A DNA stretch of 64,000 bases, from assembly GCA_900660155.1 (NCBI GenBank), contig CABFPE010000429.1:354473-418472 (forward strand), read 5' to 3'. Each line of letters begins with the position of its first letter. The first letter of the stretch is position 1. The stretch is from Hofstenia miamia (taxonomy: Eukaryota > Xenacoelomorpha > Acoela > Hofsteniidae). Shown piece by piece: positions 25,301 through 32,884 of this stretch. The translations under genes and the position numbers were made by a program. The notes beneath the pieces were generated by a model that was not told the DNA's origin, searched no databases, and was given only the letters and a program-made list of their open reading frames with translations.

Positions 25301-28300
25301 CTGGTAGTAAAATCGATTCTACCCATCTGTGCATTGAAATTAGAATTGCACATAAGATAACACTGCAGTTCTTATGAACAATAATAAATTAAGTAGGAGA
25401 ATTGATTTTTCATGTTGATATTGTCAATTGAAAATTTTATTGTTTCCTGTGTTGAATTAGCAATATGTAGATATTAATTTATATCGGAAAAAAGATGTTG
25501 GTTTGAAAAAAAATTGATAATGAAAAGTATACTTTTAAGCTGCAGTGCGTATTATTTGCCTTTGAATTACCTTTACAAATCTGGTTAAGTTCTTTTATTG
25601 GCATAAACTTTAATCTATTCAACTCACTGACGTTTCAACAGCCTGATTCTTTCGTCCCTCAAACTTAATCTCGTAATCTGCGAAAATCATTTATGGGTTT
25701 GTATAATAAAACAGCGTTAAGAATGGATCCAAAAATTATACCAAGCTTCAGAAAATTTAATTACTTGTTTCAGCATAGTATTATTATAATACAAATTACA
25801 TATGTATACCATTACTAGTAATACTAATCTAGGGCCTTTAATGTTCTCTCTACTTTATGAATTCTGGCTTTTTATATAAAATCACTTTTTGAAGAGAATG
25901 CATGTAACTAAATTATCATGTTATATCAAAATAATGATTAGTTATCAAATAACCATAATGGTCAAGATGTTGGAAAGAGGCCATTAAATATATTCGCTTG
26001 AATATGAGGGTTGTGTTTCATGTGATATTTTTGTCGTTGAATAAGTATTTTACTTATGGAATAGTAGGAACTTACTGTTTTTGAGCGTAAGGTGGACGAT
26101 ACTGAGCGAGCTTTATTTAAGGAAAAAGTCATATTGACAAAGCTTGCTTTACTTATTGCTAACAATTCTAATCAAATTTTCACTGAAGCTAAAGCTTATA
26201 ACATAATATAAGTTTATAATGAAGCTGATCAACGTTTTCTGAATTCCATTAGGAAATCTTAAATGACATATTGAACTCAAATTGCATGCTCAAAGTGTGT
26301 ATTTGCTTTGGTATATATTTTGTTGGCATTCTTTTGTTAAATATTCATTGTTATGAACCCTTAATGACACGGATGTTTACGCATGTCATTTTAGATATTG
26401 ATTCTCGCGTTAAAATTAAAGAAGAACCAGATGCAATCTTTAAAATATTAGATCAAGAAAAAAATGTGCATGTAAGTATAAGACGAGTGTATAACTACTA
26501 TTCAATCTATGCATTTAATAAAGCATAGTTGTGTGGTTGTTTTTATATTATCTAAGATCCCGGGAATATTTGTGAAATTTAACAAGGAACATTGTGTTTC
26601 AAAAAAATTGCCAGCCTAAAAGTAAGAAAATCACATAAACAGGAGAAGGCTCTTAACAAATGCCTAGAGCAATTTATTAACGCTATTTCTACTAGGGTTA
26701 CTTTTACGCAACGAATCGATGTTTCCACATTTTTCAACAATGTTATCAAAGCCTATTAAGCGTTTTGCATGGACACATCTATGGGGTTGGGCTCGTTCAT
26801 GCAATGATGAAGATTTGTGCTAAAAACTTATTCTTGAATTATATGCAAATAAGCTTTGTTTTCAATGAGAAATCCGATTATTATAAAAATATTCAAATTA
26901 TTTCCATACCTAGTGTTCAGATAATAAGGTGGTCTAAAGCCCAATGGAACAACAACAACCCTGAAATATTTTGTTTTCTCAGGAAAGACTGTGTTAGTCG
27001 TGTCTAAACTCAGAGGTTATCGCGCCGTAGGCGAATTTAAGAAGAAAAAGAAAGAGGAGACAATTGTCTACCTAGTGGCGTTTTTAGATTTTAAATATCT
27101 TTGTTAGTTTGTGAGTTATAAACGTTTAGAAATTATTTGGGGAAATCAAATAATAAGGGTTAAATTAAATTCATGTCTGATCTCCATTATGTGAATTAAT
27201 TACATTTTCTTTACTTGTTTTATCTACATTCGCCAAAGAGGACTAGCTAAAACTGTGCCTGAAACCACATTACTTCATAACTCACGAATATTTCTAGATA
27301 CAGTTTAGTAATATATTGCTTAAAAAACAAACTAGTGTTATATAATTGCTTTATTACTAATTTAGTTGTATATACCAAACATATCAAAGGACAGTGGCAA
27401 GTTTAAGGGGGGAGGGGAGTTGGGAGCGACCCAACTGTGAACAGTTAATTGAAAATAGGTCACTTTAATTCAAGATGTCATCAATCGATTTGCTGCTTAG
27501 AACAGATGATTGCATTTTGTGTAAATTTACTTTTACTCAAAAAACTTTTTGCTTACAATTTTGTTTCTGTAAAAATGGGTGTCAACCCCTTCCCCGCCTA
27601 AAAATCCTAAACGCGCTGCTGTCAAAGGAAATTATGTTTTACACTTACTTTGTTTTCATTAACATAAAAATAGTTTGTGATTTTGTAAAACAACATTGGG
27701 ATGATATTTAAGCTTATTTTATTCATATTTAGAATTTTAAAGGTCGACTTAGCGGTGAACAAGATGCGGATGGAGTTAGGCATACCTTAAATGAACTAAG
27801 TCGTCGTAAAAGGCGGGCCATGTCTGTTCACATGGGGTCATCAAAAAGTCTTGATAGCAGAAACTCTAGTCGTAGATCCTCATTTGAAGTCACACCAGGA
27901 GCAGATCAAGCACGGTAAGCAAAATAATAAGAATTACTTCTTTAAAAACAAGGCTTACTATAATCACGACCTGGCAATTTGCAGTAACATAAACAAAAAT
28001 AAGGCCACAATACCACTTCATCACATGCTAACATTTGATTACATAAGTTTTGTTATGTAATCAAATCAAAGAATTGGCTATTTTACACATCTCTATGCTT
28101 TTTGAAACATTTTGATTCAAATAAAATCATTCTATTACCAATAAACAATCGTTTTTCTACATTTCAAAATTTTCGTTTGATGGTCCAAAAATGTCAGAAT
28201 GTGGATCTAACTTTTCTTTGAGAAGCAAGAAGTTGAATACACTTCTTTATTTGTTTGGTGAAACTTTTGTTTGTTTTAAAGCAATGGAATAATCCTAGAT

Positions 28301-29231
28301 CCACAAAACTGAAGGGAATTTTTGATATTCTCTGTATTGCAATCTTGGACGGAATTTTACATCAATTCATTATTTGCGAGTGCATTTAATGCTCTTCTGT
28401 TCGTTTTTTGTGTTGCAAATTACCTTGGCTGGACTCATCATTCTTAATAATATGGCTAAAACGTTAAATGCGATTTTATAATGAGAAAGCTCCTAAAACG
28501 AGCTCTATTCATTTTAAAATATCGAACAGTTTTGTAAGCATATTAATACAGAGTATTCTTGAGCATATTTCAAGTGCATATACTTTCTTGGACTATAGTA
28601 GTAGGATGAAGTAGTTCTATTTCAAAGCCAAGTTCTTTCAAAAATGGTAAAAGTAATGAAGGAAAATTTTTTGCTCTTGTATTTGCAAAAACGAAATTAT
28701 GGCAGGCCTCTTGGACTTGCATCTCTTCAATTTCCAAGAGGTGCGAATGAACTGTTTCAGTGTTTTTGTTAAGAACTGGAATATCGGTTTGATATACTTA
28801 TGCAGGACATCCAACGTTGATGACGTTGAAAGTTTCAACATTGAATAAAAAAGAAAGATTACAAGTTCTTGGCATATATGAAATTAATTTATGTCTTCAA
28901 TAGATTTTGAGATATTTAACGAATATGTATTGTATTATAAATCTTCTAAATTGCAGTAGCAATTCTTTAAAACTGCATCAACTTTGCAATCTTTGTTTAG
29001 CGGATCGGTGTCTTCAAACAACGCAACTCCTCTGTATGAAAGTCCACGTAGTCCAAAATCTTCGCGATCATTAAAACCCAAATTACAGCCAAGTAAGATA
29101 TTTCATGTTTTGGTAATAGTGAAATAAATTAAATGCATTTAGTTCCTTCCTGTTCTGACTTAGAGAATGAATTAAATGAAAACGATTTTGAAGACTCTCC
29201 AGAAGCAAGTGGAAAGGAGTCCATTGTATAA
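7076..29231 (+). CDS. Sodium/hydrogen exchanger, plasma-membrane NHE type (5'-incomplete, 14 exons visible)
   Basis: Electroneutral Na+/H+ antiporter of the SLC9A/CPA1 family, a multi-pass membrane protein that exports protons for pH and volume control. Fourteen exons (7076-7187, 9406-9487, 10410-10505, 10563-10684, 12838-12911, 12957-13085, 16304-16393, 19426-19598, 19678-19794, 21567-21721, 26395-26471, 27733-27914, 29001-29092, 29143-29231) join without a phase conflict into 1,590 bp, 529 residues plus stop. Every intron is GT-AG. Residues 1-205 are the second half of the transporter, including [16 protein letters not shown], a [11 protein letters not shown] helix and the hallmark YGGLRGAV at about 164-171. 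Residues 206-331 are the membrane-proximal regulatory tail ([16 protein letters not shown]). Residues 332-529 are a charged, Ser-rich tail with RRKRRAMS and RRSSF kinase-type sites, ending ESIV, a class I PDZ ligand. The N-terminal transporter exons are not found in the window. The paralogue (NHE1/2/3/5 group) is not resolved. Confidence 0.93.
7543..7575. repeat. (TA)n microsatellite
   Basis: About 33 bp of alternating TA in the intron after exon a, directly followed by the LINE 3' fragment. Confidence 0.95.
7585..7960 (+). mobile_element. 5'-truncated LINE 3' end with (AATA)n tail
   Basis: The frame ending at 7868 reads [19 protein letters not shown] and [12 protein letters not shown], the type of C-terminal tail seen in LINE ORF2 proteins. 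It is followed by a short 3' UTR and AATAAAATAAATAAATAAA at about 7933-7955, a simple-repeat tail of the CR1/L2/RTE kind. Insertion into the exchanger intron in sense orientation. The exact clade is inference. Confidence 0.5.
9406..9487 (+). CDS. NHE exon b
   Basis: Acceptor TTTTAG to 9405, donor GT at 9488. Joined to exon a across phase 1 it gives [19 protein letters not shown] followed by [12 protein letters not shown], the well-conserved NHE segment of a membrane helix and its exit loop. Leaves phase 2. Confidence 0.92.
9825..10172. mobile_element. MITE-like inverted-repeat element in exchanger intron
   Basis: A stretch around 9858-9945 (containing ATGAATATGCATGTTAT and TAGCACAAAGAGCAAATTC) recurs in reverse complement at about 10045-10135 with roughly 85% identity by eye, separated by about 100 bp. 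Arms of about 90 bp with no coding capacity fit a foldback or MITE element. Ends and target duplication were not resolved. Confidence 0.6.
10410..10505 (+). CDS. NHE exon c
   Basis: Acceptor ATTTAG to 10409, donor GT at 10506. Completes a Gly codon from exon b, then reads [20 protein letters not shown] and [11 protein letters not shown], the NHE helix plus the ANIS(x)KS loop. Leaves phase 2; the following intron is only 57 bp. Confidence 0.92.
10563..10684 (+). CDS. NHE exon d
   Basis: Acceptor TTTTAG to 10562, donor GT at 10685. Reads [20 protein letters not shown] and [19 protein letters not shown], corresponding to the E/D-T/C-x-IFxFLG helix and the next helix of NHEs. Leaves phase 1. Confidence 0.93.
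10685..12837 (+). other. Exchanger intron (2.15 kb), nothing else seen
   Basis: AT-rich intron. Two short frames inside (11745-11927 plus, 12044-12274 minus) have no recognisable content. Confidence 0.6.
12838..12911 (+). CDS. NHE exon e
   Basis: Acceptor TTTTTAG to 12837, donor GT at 12912. Reads [20 protein letters not shown] then EQFIM, matching the helix and cytosolic loop just before the YGGLRG motif. Ends in phase 0. Confidence 0.93.
12912..12956 (+). other. 45-bp intron
   Basis: GTAACT...TTTTAG between exons e and f. Coding on both sides is in register with the NHE family across the junction (EQFIM then LYGGLRGAV), so this is a true very short intron. Confidence 0.9.
12957..13085 (+). 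CDS. NHE exon f, YGGLRGAV motif
   Basis: 43 codons in phase 0 at both ends. Begins [20 protein letters not shown] and continues with [20 protein letters not shown]. The YGGLRGA block contains the conserved arginine required for transport in studied NHEs (family knowledge). Donor GT at 13086. Confidence 0.95.
13344..13372. repeat. (TA)n microsatellite
   Basis: Alternating AT tract in the intron after exon f. Confidence 0.95.
13821..14000. other. Assembly gap (180 N) inside a (TA)n tract
   Basis: N run bounded on both sides by TATATA (about 13800-13817 and 14001-14024). The gap closes over a microsatellite, so its true length is unknown. The sequence just left (about 13500-13790) is unusually rich in A and T homopolymers and may be low quality. 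Confidence 0.98.
14090..14350. repeat. Dispersed repeat, short copy related to 56650-58280
   Basis: The words GCACTAGAAA...TAGGTCAAAATGACC at about 14093-14125 correspond to about 56658-56690. The next 200 bp (ACTAGCAGGTACATATACTT, TTCCAATTATGTTGATAATC) correspond to about 58108-58260. This copy lacks the ~1.4 kb between those parts, so it looks like an internally deleted member of one element family. Confidence 0.6.
15725..16090 (+). repeat. Dispersed repeat family A, copy 1
   Basis: Shares with 26745-27135 (in reverse complement) CTTCATCATTGCATGA followed by an ATAGATGTGTCCATG word, plus upstream similarity. No coding sense. A SINE- or MITE-like family is inferred. Confidence 0.5.
16304..16393 (+). 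CDS. NHE exon g
   Basis: 30 codons, phase 0 at both ends; acceptor ATTTAG to 16303, donor GT at 16394. Reads [20 protein letters not shown] then [10 protein letters not shown], the end of the last membrane helix (GxTxKPLVxLL) and the start of the cytosolic tail. Confidence 0.95.
16650..16990 (+). repeat. Dispersed repeat family A, related segment
   Basis: Contains ACGCTTATAACTCACGAACT at about 16669-16688, identical to a word at about 29547-29566, with further similarity through a CTCTTTC(T/A)T...GTTC(G/T) stretch. Same family as 27000-27135 (inverted). Confidence 0.5.
16991..19425 (+). other. Exchanger intron, nothing else seen
   Basis: AT-rich intron sequence between exons g and h with a short (TA)n tract at about 18991-19011. 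No coding frame with recognisable content. Confidence 0.5.
19426..19598 (+). CDS. NHE exon h
   Basis: Acceptor ATTTAG to 19425, donor GT at 19599. Reads [20 protein letters not shown], then an [15 protein letters not shown] stretch and [10 protein letters not shown]: the membrane-proximal regulatory helix region, which in vertebrate NHEs binds calcineurin-homologous proteins (family knowledge). Leaves phase 2; the next intron is 79 bp. Confidence 0.95.
19678..19794 (+). CDS. NHE exon i (with read-through stop variant)
   Basis: Acceptor CTTTAG to 19677. The donor GTATGC at 19795 gives phase 2, which joins to exon j as QITE then NQEGSSGE. If that donor is not used the frame continues 14 more codons to TGA at 19835-19837, ending [10 protein letters not shown], so a short isoform by intron retention is possible. 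Content before the donor: [20 protein letters not shown]. Confidence 0.88.
20117..21080. repeat. 191-bp tandem array, five copies
   Basis: Five head-to-tail copies at a strict 191-bp period (starts about 20120, 20311, 20502, 20693, 20884), nearly identical by eye, within the intron between exons i and j. The 60-codon minus frames that recur in it come from the repeat and are not genes. Copies 1 and 5 begin ACCAAATTT where copies 2-4 begin ATAAAATTT. Confidence 0.97.
21567..21721 (+). CDS. NHE exon j
   Basis: Acceptor ATTTAG to 21566, donor GT at 21722. Reads [20 protein letters not shown] then [20 protein letters not shown] and [11 protein letters not shown]. Hydrophilic cytosolic tail. Phase 2 in, phase 1 out, agreeing with both neighbours. 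Confidence 0.88.
22252..22317. repeat. (TA)n microsatellite, 66 bp
   Basis: Alternating TA with TTTA interruptions at a regular ~22-bp spacing. Confidence 0.95.
22318..26394 (+). other. Exchanger intron (largest, 4.7 kb in all), nothing else seen
   Basis: AT-rich intron between exons j and k. Small frames at 23723-23923 and 25016-25267 (minus) have no recognisable content. Confidence 0.5.
26395..26471 (+). CDS. NHE exon k
   Basis: Acceptor ATTTTAG to 26394, donor GTAAGT at 26472. Reads [20 protein letters not shown] then QEKNVH. Phase 1 in, phase 0 out. The charged content continues the cytosolic tail. Confidence 0.85.
26745..27135 (-). repeat. Dispersed repeat family A, inverted copy
   Basis: Reverse complement of the family seen at 15725-16090 and 29480-29740: it shares the ATAGATGTGTCCATG, TTCATCATTGCATGA, TATAACTCAC and ACAATTGTCTCCTCTTTCTT words. 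Lies in the intron between exons k and l. Confidence 0.55.
27400..27640 (+). repeat. Dispersed repeat family B, copy 1
   Basis: Similar along about 200 bp to 40020-40235: TCACTTTAATTCAAGATGTC against TCACTTTAATTCAATATGTC, then ATCGATT(T/G)GCTGCT(T/A)AGAACAGA and a C-rich end. No coding sense. Confidence 0.65.
27733..27914 (+). CDS. NHE exon l, phosphorylation-site-rich tail
   Basis: Acceptor ATTTAG to 27732, donor GTAAGC at 27915, phase 0 in and 2 out. Reads [20 protein letters not shown], then [20 protein letters not shown] and [25 protein letters not shown] and RRSSF match basophilic (PKA/CaMK-type) kinase consensus sites. Confidence 0.9.
29001..29092 (+). CDS. NHE exon m
   Basis: Acceptor CTTTGTTTAG to 29000 with a good pyrimidine tract; donor GTAAGA at 29093. 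Completes Arg from exon l, then [20 protein letters not shown] followed by [10 protein letters not shown]. Other upstream AGs (28957, 28960) give stops or the wrong phase. Confidence 0.88.
29143..29231 (+). CDS. NHE exon n (terminal), PDZ-ligand C-terminus
   Basis: Acceptor ATTTAG to 29142, after a 50-bp intron. Reads [20 protein letters not shown] then EASGKESIV and TAA at 29229-29231. The acidic stretch followed by S-I-V-COOH fits a class I PDZ ligand (S/T-x-hydrophobic). Confidence 0.9.
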
Positions 29232-29479
29232 ATTGTTTATATAGAATTTTGTATATAAATTTATAAAGAATTGTCATTTGCAAGTTTCTACGTATAGTTA
29301 CTTTATTTAAATTTGAAATTTTTAAGTTTGCATCCATTCGCAACAAAATTTTTTGTTAATGGAAATGTATGCATTACGGTGCACATAACACCTAGTGGCG
29401 TAGCCAAACATGCTCTTACTTTTAAATTGAAACATGCTTTAATTAAACATTTTAAACTCTTTTTACTTAAAACAATATT

Positions 29480-29740
29480 TCATCTTAACCCTATTTGCAC
29501 TAGGGACTTTTCAAAATATATGATAACTTCATCAAAAATTTTATAAACGCTTATAACTCACGAACTAATGAAAATGCTTAAAATCTGAAAAAAAGATAGT
29601 AATTGTCTCCTCTTTCTTGTTCGACTTTAATTCGCGACTGTCACTACGTCGCGACAACATCTGAACACTTGAACATTATAGATATGGAAATAGTTTGAAT
29701 AGTTTTACAAAAAATAATTACACTTTGCACTTGTATCTGT
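29480..29740 (+). repeat. Dispersed repeat family A, 3' of the exchanger
   Basis: Carries ACGCTTATAACTCACGAACT and AATTGTCTCCTCTTTCTTG words shared with 16650-16990 and, inverted, 26745-27135. Starts about 250 bp past the exchanger stop codon. Confidence 0.55.
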
Positions 29741-30784
29741 GAACTGATTTCGATCGTGACTGATGCTAATAAGAATATATTCAATTCAACATTAACTTCA
29801 TGTTTATTTCTTAGCATCACTTGTTAAGTTTAAATTTTAACAATTCAATTTAAGCTTTCGAATACACTTGCTTAATTCTAAATATATTTAAACGTACAAT
29901 TTGGGTAGTTTTTACACCTAAGTGTACTCGAACGGTTCAAACTACCATATCATTTTAGTAACTTGAAATACTCTGTCATTGATTCAGTTTTCCGTTTGGT
30001 TTCACTTTCTGTAGTTTTTGGATTCTCTTACAAAATGCACCTGTTATAATTATGATGAAATTTTACTCTTTCGCTGTGCACCACTTGTAAGCACAATCCC
30101 AGAAACTGTTGTCATCTATAGACACCTGGTATTCATCACAGGTATAATGCTGTGTATTGAAAATATGTATATTCCAGGGATCTCGTGGGGCGAGGGATGT
30201 CCCATGAGATGTAGGATGGGATGGGACAAGGAAAGCTGTTTCACTCGTTTAATGGGACCAGTCGTGGGACGAAATTTTCCCAAAATGTCGTTTCTGAATG
30301 TATGTTTATACAGAATTGCTGAGAAAAAAATGTTTTAAACACGTTTGAAACGGTGTATTAAACACCTGGTTTTCATTGATTTTCAACATTTTTTTTCCAG
30401 AATATTTCGGCATCTTTGTATCAAATGGTCTTATCAGCCTAAAACAATATTTTGATAAATTCACATTTATATGTTTCCTATCTTTAAAAATTAAGATAAT
30501 GTGCAATGAATTAAATATCGATATCTAACGAAGTTTTCGTGGGACGTGGGATGGAAATGGGACAGAAAAAAGCTGTCCCACGACATGTTTGTTATATTCA
30601 GAGTTCAGATTAATTATAGCTAGATTACCTCTTGCCGTACCATTGATTACAGACAATATAAAACTATAAAAGTAGTGCCTCATGCCCATTGCTGTTCGCT
30701 TATGAATTTTTTGTGGGCTAGGAATGTCAAAGAAATAATTATAATTGATGAGATATACATTTGTACTATTTCTACATATACATA
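29741..30784. other. Intergenic, with two related GGGAC-rich blocks
   Basis: Blocks at about 30175-30295 and 30533-30592 are rich in GGGAC/GTCCC words (TGGGATGGGAC; GTGGGACGTGGGATGG) and share a GGGACA...AAAGCTGT segment. They resemble subterminal repeat arrays of hAT-type elements. A 106-codon frame across the first block is not supported as a gene. Confidence 0.4.
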
Positions 30785-32868
30785 CTGTAAACTGGGATAA
30801 TTCGAAACGGGTTTTCATACATTTTTATAAATATACTGGAAAAGAAAAGCATCTTAAACACAGGTTTACTCATAAACCGCAAACATAATTTCCTTTATAT
30901 GTAAACACATTTCAGTACGAAATACCTTATAAATAAATTGGATATTTGAAATTACATGAAACCATATAAATTTTGTAAAAAATGGGATAATTCGGAACGC
31001 TGCATCTATACTTAACTTAGATATAAATTTGATTCCAATATAATACCATCATTCTTTGCAATTATTACACTTATAAAAACGGTCATTACTGACATTATTA
31101 CACACTCCACAGAACCAATGGAAACAAGATACACATTCAATCCAGTCAGCGCCTTGATATTTCGAAAAAGCAATTTTGCAGCCATTGCAAATGTCCTCTT
31201 CTTCTTCTGAAGATGAAGCTGGTTCGTCCTGTTTTGGAGGTCTACCTCTTCCCCGTTTTGGTACATTATGTGAACTTGATAAAGTAGATGGAATATCTGT
31301 CTCTACTAGTGCTCTGCCCGGAACAACGAGTTTTGCACACCGACCTCTACTACAAATTTTAGTCGATTTTCGATTGTCTTTAAGAATTTCTATGAGGCAT
31401 TCATCTTGTTTTCGACCAATATTGTGGTGTGAACTTTCTCCAGGCAGTCGACTTATAGGCTCCTCAGGGCTTCGAGGCTCTAGCCCACAAGCACGAAAAG
31501 CAGATATCAAATTTTTAGCTACATTGAGCTTTATTTTTTGCCAATGTTGACTAAGTAAAATCGGAAATGAAGTTTTTTGTATTGGTCCTTTTTCTCTCGT
31601 TTCTTTTCTGTAATTGCTTAAAATTTCACTCCAATGCATTTTAAAAGATTTAAACACAGCCACATCAAGCGGCTGCATAAGATGTGTTGAATTTGGAGGA
31701 AGAGTACAAAAATGGATGTTGTTTTCTTTAGCAAGTCTTATTACTTCGGGATTAAAATGACTAGTTAAATTATCTCCGATCAACAATTTCTGGCCATTGT
31801 CACACTACTCTTGGTATAAATACATTCGAAAACCAATGTAAAAATGTATCCATCTCAAACCACCCAGATTTTGTTGTTGCGCAATGCGTTCCAGTGGGTC
31901 CACCTTGAGTCCAGCCTTCATACAAATTCTTAGCTTTATAGCAAACAAATGGAGGGAGCAAATCACCAACTGCATTGCCACATACCATTAATGACTCAAC
32001 TCTTCTTGTACCACGTTTCATTTTCACTTTTTTGCTTCCCGGATCATCACTTAATGCAGTTTCGTCACAGTTATAAAAGTTTTTTGTAACACATTACCAG
32101 CCTTTTGCAACTCTACGAAGAATGATTCTATGTCAGACCTGGAAATACTTGCACGAGCTCGTTTAATGTTTCCTGCTGTACGACAAACCATATTATTCCG
32201 TTCCATAAAGTTGCGGACAAAGTCATAACCTGGATAATTATCTTTAAAATAGCTTACACTAGGATTAATAGAGTCCAGGTCCTTTTTAATAAGGATTTGT
32301 ACGTCTATGACGCTTAGTCCAATACCCCATTCGCACATTTGCTGCTGTGTGTCTGCAATAATAGTCTCTTCGTCGTTTGAAAATGTTCTTGGTCGGCCCA
32401 CATAGCCTGTACCAAGCACATAACGCCACAGACTGGTCTTAGATACACTATACACTGTTTTTGCATTATGAATAGTCATTCCATTTTTCACAGTATTAAC
32501 AGCACTTTCCAAGAGTTTATAATCAATGGCTACAGTTTTTCTAACATAGGTACGCGGCATTATTCAACAAACCATATCGAATTTCTCTTCACTACTTCCA
32601 AAAGGCAACTAAACAAAATGGCGTCATAAGGTGTTTATATAGTCCAATCAGATTTAGCGTAGCATTTGATGTAAAGACTGAAAGTTACATAATCGGCTTT
32701 TCAGATAAAACATAATTGCATGCAATAGGTACCTATTATTAAAAATTGATGAAATGTTTAGACATATTGTGCAAAAAAATCACAAACATGTGGTTACGAA
32801 GGTGCTTTATACAAAAAAACGAAGGCGTTCCGAATTACCCCAATGTTCGGAATTATCCCAGTTTACGG
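30785..32868 (-). mobile_element. Pogo-like DNA transposon with TIRs and TA target duplication
   Basis: The left end CTGTAAACTGGGATAATTCG and the right end (reverse complement) CCGTAAACTGGGATAATTCC form ~24-bp inverted repeats flanked by TA (30783-30784, 32869-32870). Each end has a second, internal GGGATAATTCGGAAC-type copy (about 30982-30998; 32828-32843 with one change), a subterminal transposase-binding pattern. Length 2,084 bp. The single gene is on the minus strand. Confidence 0.92.
31049..32560 (-). pseudogene. Pogo-family transposase with C-terminal PHD-like zinc finger (two frameshifts)
   Basis: Starts at ATG 32558-32560 (MPRTYVRKTVAIDYKLLESA). The N-terminal third has a psq/CENP-B-type helix-turn-helix (GRPRTFSNDEE, NYPGYDFVRNFMERNNM). 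The catalytic DDE_1 domain follows: first Asp in NCDETALSDDPG, second in LIGDNLTSH, third in PNSTHLMQPLDVAVFKSF. The tail is an acidic Ser/Glu run and then CNGCKIAF, WIECVSCFHWFCGVCNN, CNNC: a C-x2-C / C-x2-C-H-x2-C / C-x2-C pattern like a PHD finger. A frameshift near 32060-32080, just before the first Asp, and another near 31795-31805 break the frame, so this copy should be inactive. The fused zinc finger is the unusual part. Confidence 0.88.
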
Positions 32869-32884
32869 TATATATACATATATA

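Noticed and set aside
28958-29000. Earlier acceptors for the 29001 exchanger exon
   Set aside because: AG at 28957 and 28960 lead to a stop or the wrong phase; only TTTAG at 29000 joins exon l in phase and keeps the Ser/Pro-rich frame open.
30018-30338. 106-codon plus frame
   Set aside because: Runs through a GGGAC-rich repeat block; no recognisable content and no splice partners.
31176-31550. 124-codon plus frame
   Set aside because: Antisense shadow of the pogo transposase C-terminus.
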